A DNA stretch of 64,000 nt from Desmodesmus armatus (lineage: Eukaryota > Chlorophyta > Chlorophyceae > Sphaeropleales > Scenedesmaceae). Location of the stretch: assembly GCA_007449985.2 (NCBI GenBank), contig VIIQ02000135.1, forward strand, positions 169,001 to 233,000. The letters are read 5' to 3'. The translations under genes and the position numbers were made by a program. Shown one piece after another: positions 61,257-64,000 of the stretch. How positions within the stretch are numbered: position 1 is the first letter of the stretch; every line of letters starts with the position of its first letter. A model generated the notes under the pieces. That model was not told the DNA's origin. It did not search any database and saw only the letters and a program-made list of their open reading frames with translations.

Positions 61257-61450
61257 GTTATTGATTGGTTCGTTGCAAGTGGAAGTGGTGGGCCTGTGTG
61301 CAGCTTTGGAGGCTGCCAGCAGCCAGTGCCTTTTGCAAATTTATGGAGAATAATCACATTGGTTCTGTAATGAGCTTGCAACGAGCTCCAACCATTCTGA
61401 GTTGATCTGGACGTATGTTTCAAATTTGATCTGGATCACTAATTAGTCAT

Positions 61451-61541
61451 CATCTGGGAACTGCAGACACACCAGGCGCTCCCCTGCACCAGCTAGCTCG
61501 CTCACTGCGCCTGAATGGCTGAATTCAACGATGCTGCCCAT
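61451..61541 (-). pseudogene. BTB exon 1 fragment, copy H
   Basis: About 90 bp on the minus strand match the start of family exon 1 (MGSIVEFSHSGAVSELAGAG followed by ERLVCLQFPD) and then similarity stops. It sits between copies F and G and is the relic of another duplicate. Confidence 0.8.
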
Positions 61542-61769
61542 ACTGTTGTGTCGATACCCACTGCCAGGAGGTATGTTTGCAGAATTGGAAGTGCTTGCAG
61601 ACTCTGAGGCACACTTCACTTGCCTGGCTGACTTGTCGAGAGCAAAACTTTGATTTCAGTCATTTTTTTGACAAGTCAATACGCCTGACAACGGCCTGGC
61701 AGCCGCCCATTGAAGTCGGGTCCAGCTGATCCAGATCAGATATTAGTAATCTGCGACTTAGTCAATTTT

Positions 61770-61781
61770 TTACAACTTACA
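61770..61781 (-). terminator. Two TGTAA poly(A) signals for BTB copy G
   Basis: On the minus strand TGTAA occurs twice (61781-61777 and 61774-61770), about 70 bases past the stop of copy G. Confidence 0.55.
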
Positions 61782-61849
61782 AATTTCAAGCCTTCACCTT
61801 CAACACAACATGTGCGACGGCACAAACATCCAGCAAAATCACAGGACGC

Positions 61850-63018
61850 TCAGCTCAGCTGGACTGGGGTTTGGTAGGTTGCAACCTTGCAGCAGAGAGT
61901 GAAGCTGTTCTTGGAGATCCATTTCCTCTTGCAAGCGGAGCAGGTGTAAGCAGTCAATGCGCCACCGCTGCTCAGGTGCCGCTGCAGCACTGAGTCAACC
62001 CTGCCGTTTGCCAGGGCTAGCTGGCTATTCGCTTGACGGGCCTGACTGCTGGCCTGGACAATCTTCTGCTGCATGGCTGCCAGCAGCTGTCCTGCATGTG
62101 TGGGGTCCAGACTGTTCAACAAATCCATGTCAACAGGCAGGGACTGGGTCAGAAGGTAGTCGATGCACAGCTGTACCAACTGCTGCAGCCCGCACTTGCT
62201 GGATGCTGCTAGCCAGCTGTTGACTGTTGAAGGACTTAGGTGACTCTTCAGCCTGGTGGTGGTGGTGACAAAATAGCTTCCTGTGCTGACACTGCCCATC
62301 AGGAATGCTTCCACCTCAGCTGCAGGTGTACACAACAGCAGCAGCAAGGGCAACGCAGATGCTCAGAACGGGCAGCCAGCACCTCAGTTGCACAACCTGT
62401 GCAAGTGATCGGCCATGCCTCCTGTAGCTCCATCATGTTGCTGATATAGCCACGGATTGACGTAAGCGGGAGCACATACAAACAGTGCACATAGCCTCCA
62501 AGCCTCCAAGGCAGGCCCCACAGTTCTACTGTCACACACAAGATCAACTGGTCGGAGTCCCAGATGCCTTGTTGGAAGAATCAGTGTGCGTGAAGTGTCC
62601 TGCACTCACCCATGATGCAGCCCATGTCATACTTATGAGCCAGCAGCAGCAGTGCCTGTGCGTTGTCCAATGTGATGGTTGCAGCCTTCAGGCGGTAGAT
62701 CAGGCCCAGGGCAAGCTTCCATACACTGACATCGCTGTCACCTGCTAGGGGTATGGTGCATAGCTCCCCCTGCTGCTGCTGTGTGTCGTCTAGCACGTTG
62801 CGCAAGACTGGGGAGCTGAAGGACAGGAAGCAGCTGTGGCAGTACAGCGAACCAAGTCCCTCAGGGAACTGCAGACAGACCAGCCGCTCTCCAGCAGCAG
62901 CGAGCTCTCTCACTGCTGCTGCGTCGTTGAAGTCGTTGAGATCAAACATGCTGCCCATGCCACATTTCTGTTTCTTCACTGCTGGCTGTTCTGGGTTCTG
63001 TGCCATCTCAGACAGCAA
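61850..63018 (-). CDS. BTB/POZ domain protein with C-terminal Cys knuckle, copy G
   Basis: Exon 1 is 63018-62610 (donor gtgagt) and exon 2 is 62319-61850, joining as ATG G + CT. It has a longer basic N-terminus (EQPAVKKQKCG, possibly nuclear-targeting) before the BTB core (DLNDFNDAAAVRELAAAGER, SPVLRNVLDDTQQQQ, VWKLALGLIYRLKAA). Exon 2 has an 8-residue insert (TGSYFVTT), the helical region (WLAASSKCGLQQLVQLCIDY) and a C-terminal CSACKRKWISKNSFTLCC knuckle. It is intact, with a nearby poly(A) signal, so it is the best candidate for a working family member. A second in-frame Met lies at 63006. Confidence 0.85.
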
Positions 63019-63717
63019 CTAGTTGCTACAGTACTGTACAGCTAGAGCTGTTGGCAGCTCTGCCAACTTGGCAGTGCCAAGGAAAATGTCGAGGTGAGGT
63101 TCTGCGTACAGTGTAGCGTGGGACGAACACACTGTAAGAAACACACTACGAATATGGGAGCACAACCTGGGTACACAAACGGTTACTTGTAACAGGTCCT
63201 GCTACAGCTGATCTTGACTCATGCCACGCATCTTCTGCTCTGTGATCAAGAAATATCACTGTCACAGCAGTACAGATATCTGTTTGATGATATATGTTCG
63301 TGTTACGCCGAAGCACGAGGCCTCAATTAACTCAAAGAGCTCAACATGTATTGCGGTTCACCACATCCAAGCCAGCTTCTCACAGCTGGACAGACGTGGC
63401 ATCCTTCAGTCTTGTAGAATGTCGGAAAGGCTCTTTTGATCGAACATTTATGCCACTCTTGATGCTGCAGTTAACAACCACACACATGCCTCAACACTGA
63501 TCATGCACGACGACAGGCTTCGATAGACAGTTACACGTCCAGCCTCCCGGGACCGGTTTCGGCCTTGCTGAAGGGCCTCGTCAGCCGGGTTGCACGACAG
63601 GCTGTTGCAGGCATTGCAGGATGTTCAGCTGCTCCATTTTGTATGTGCCTGCGTTGTTGCAGCGGACTGTGACTCTGTCTGGATGATCCCTTTTCCAGTT
63701 ATGCTCGTGCTACTGAC
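63019..63717. other. Upstream region of BTB copy G, no gene seen
   Basis: No supported frame. It should contain the copy G promoter. The sequence cctcccgggaccggtttcgg (63542-63561) is a GC-rich near-palindrome. Confidence 0.35.
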
Positions 63718-63890
63718 GTAGTAGTACTGACAGGCCAAGACAGTTACAGCGATGGCAGGGCTTCGGGCGCAGTTGCTCATGACATTCGCTGACATCTGCC
63801 CATTGCTCTCACACATAGCTGTGTAATGCAGCATCCGACAGTATGCCCCTTGCCTGCACCAACTTCTGGCCATACAGGAAGCCAACTGGA
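63718..63890 (-). CDS. Possible exon of a Cys-rich protein at the window edge
   Basis: After a tattccag acceptor on the minus strand, a frame encodes a Cys-rich peptide (SWCRQGAYCRMLHYTAMCES, NCARSPAIAVTVLACQ) up to a gtcagt donor. Cys spacing and composition recall the secreted protein at 21849-24643, but no clear homology was established. Adjacent exons would lie beyond the window or in 63019-63717. Confidence 0.3.
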
Positions 63891-64000
63891 ATACAGTTAC
63901 AAAATTGCAACATGTACAACTTCACATGCACGACACACACAGCATCTGCTGCTGCTCACGCAACTACTAGTAGGGAAAGTGACATGGGTCCTAGTTGATC

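Overview
The window is nuclear DNA of a eukaryote, most likely a chlamydomonadalean green alga. A Haematococcus-like genome is plausible, but the species cannot be fixed from sequence alone. The pointers are intron-rich genes, CAG/GCN tracts encoding poly-Gln, poly-Ala and poly-Ser, long poly-G/poly-C and GT runs, TGTAA-type poly(A) signals after several genes, plant-type leucine-rich repeats (LRRs), and tandem class III cyclase domains of an algal flavour. All gene models below were built by hand from splice signals, reading phase and similarity between copies inside the window. No database search was possible.

Layout. 1-681: last two exons of a + strand gene. 1560-17652 (+): a roughly 24-exon, ~1950-residue receptor-like protein with signal peptide, LRR ectodomain, one membrane span and two cytoplasmic class III nucleotide cyclase domains. 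17653-21848: no convincing gene, but a diverged direct repeat and a 130-bp near-perfect hairpin. 21849-24643 (-): a secreted Cys-containing protein with a ~350-bp GT repeat in an intron. 24.9-41.2 kb and 60.1-63.0 kb: a local family of seven two-exon BTB/POZ genes (four +, three -) plus one fragment, some decayed. 30248-35797: a CACTA-type DNA transposon inserted into the 5' flank of one BTB gene, carrying a LINE remnant and an unknown spliced gene. 45142-59034 (-): a ~14-kb F-box/LRR gene with a TTAA-flanked piggyBac-like non-autonomous element in one intron.

The most unusual feature is structural. In both large genes most exon ends, together with the adjacent splice site and some intron, are repeated in tandem about 100-300 bp away. 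Several copies carry stop codons. The terminal coding segment of the F-box gene is repeated about ten times downstream of its stop. Introns of these genes also tend to start with sense-strand poly-G and sometimes end with poly-C, and several acceptors are preceded by GCTGT pentamer tracts instead of a plain pyrimidine tract.

Functionally, the cyclase gene would couple an extracellular LRR ligand sensor to cyclic nucleotide production. The F-box/LRR protein and the BTB family look like substrate receptors of cullin-RING ubiquitin ligases (SCF and CUL3 types). No shared pathway can be shown from the sequence.
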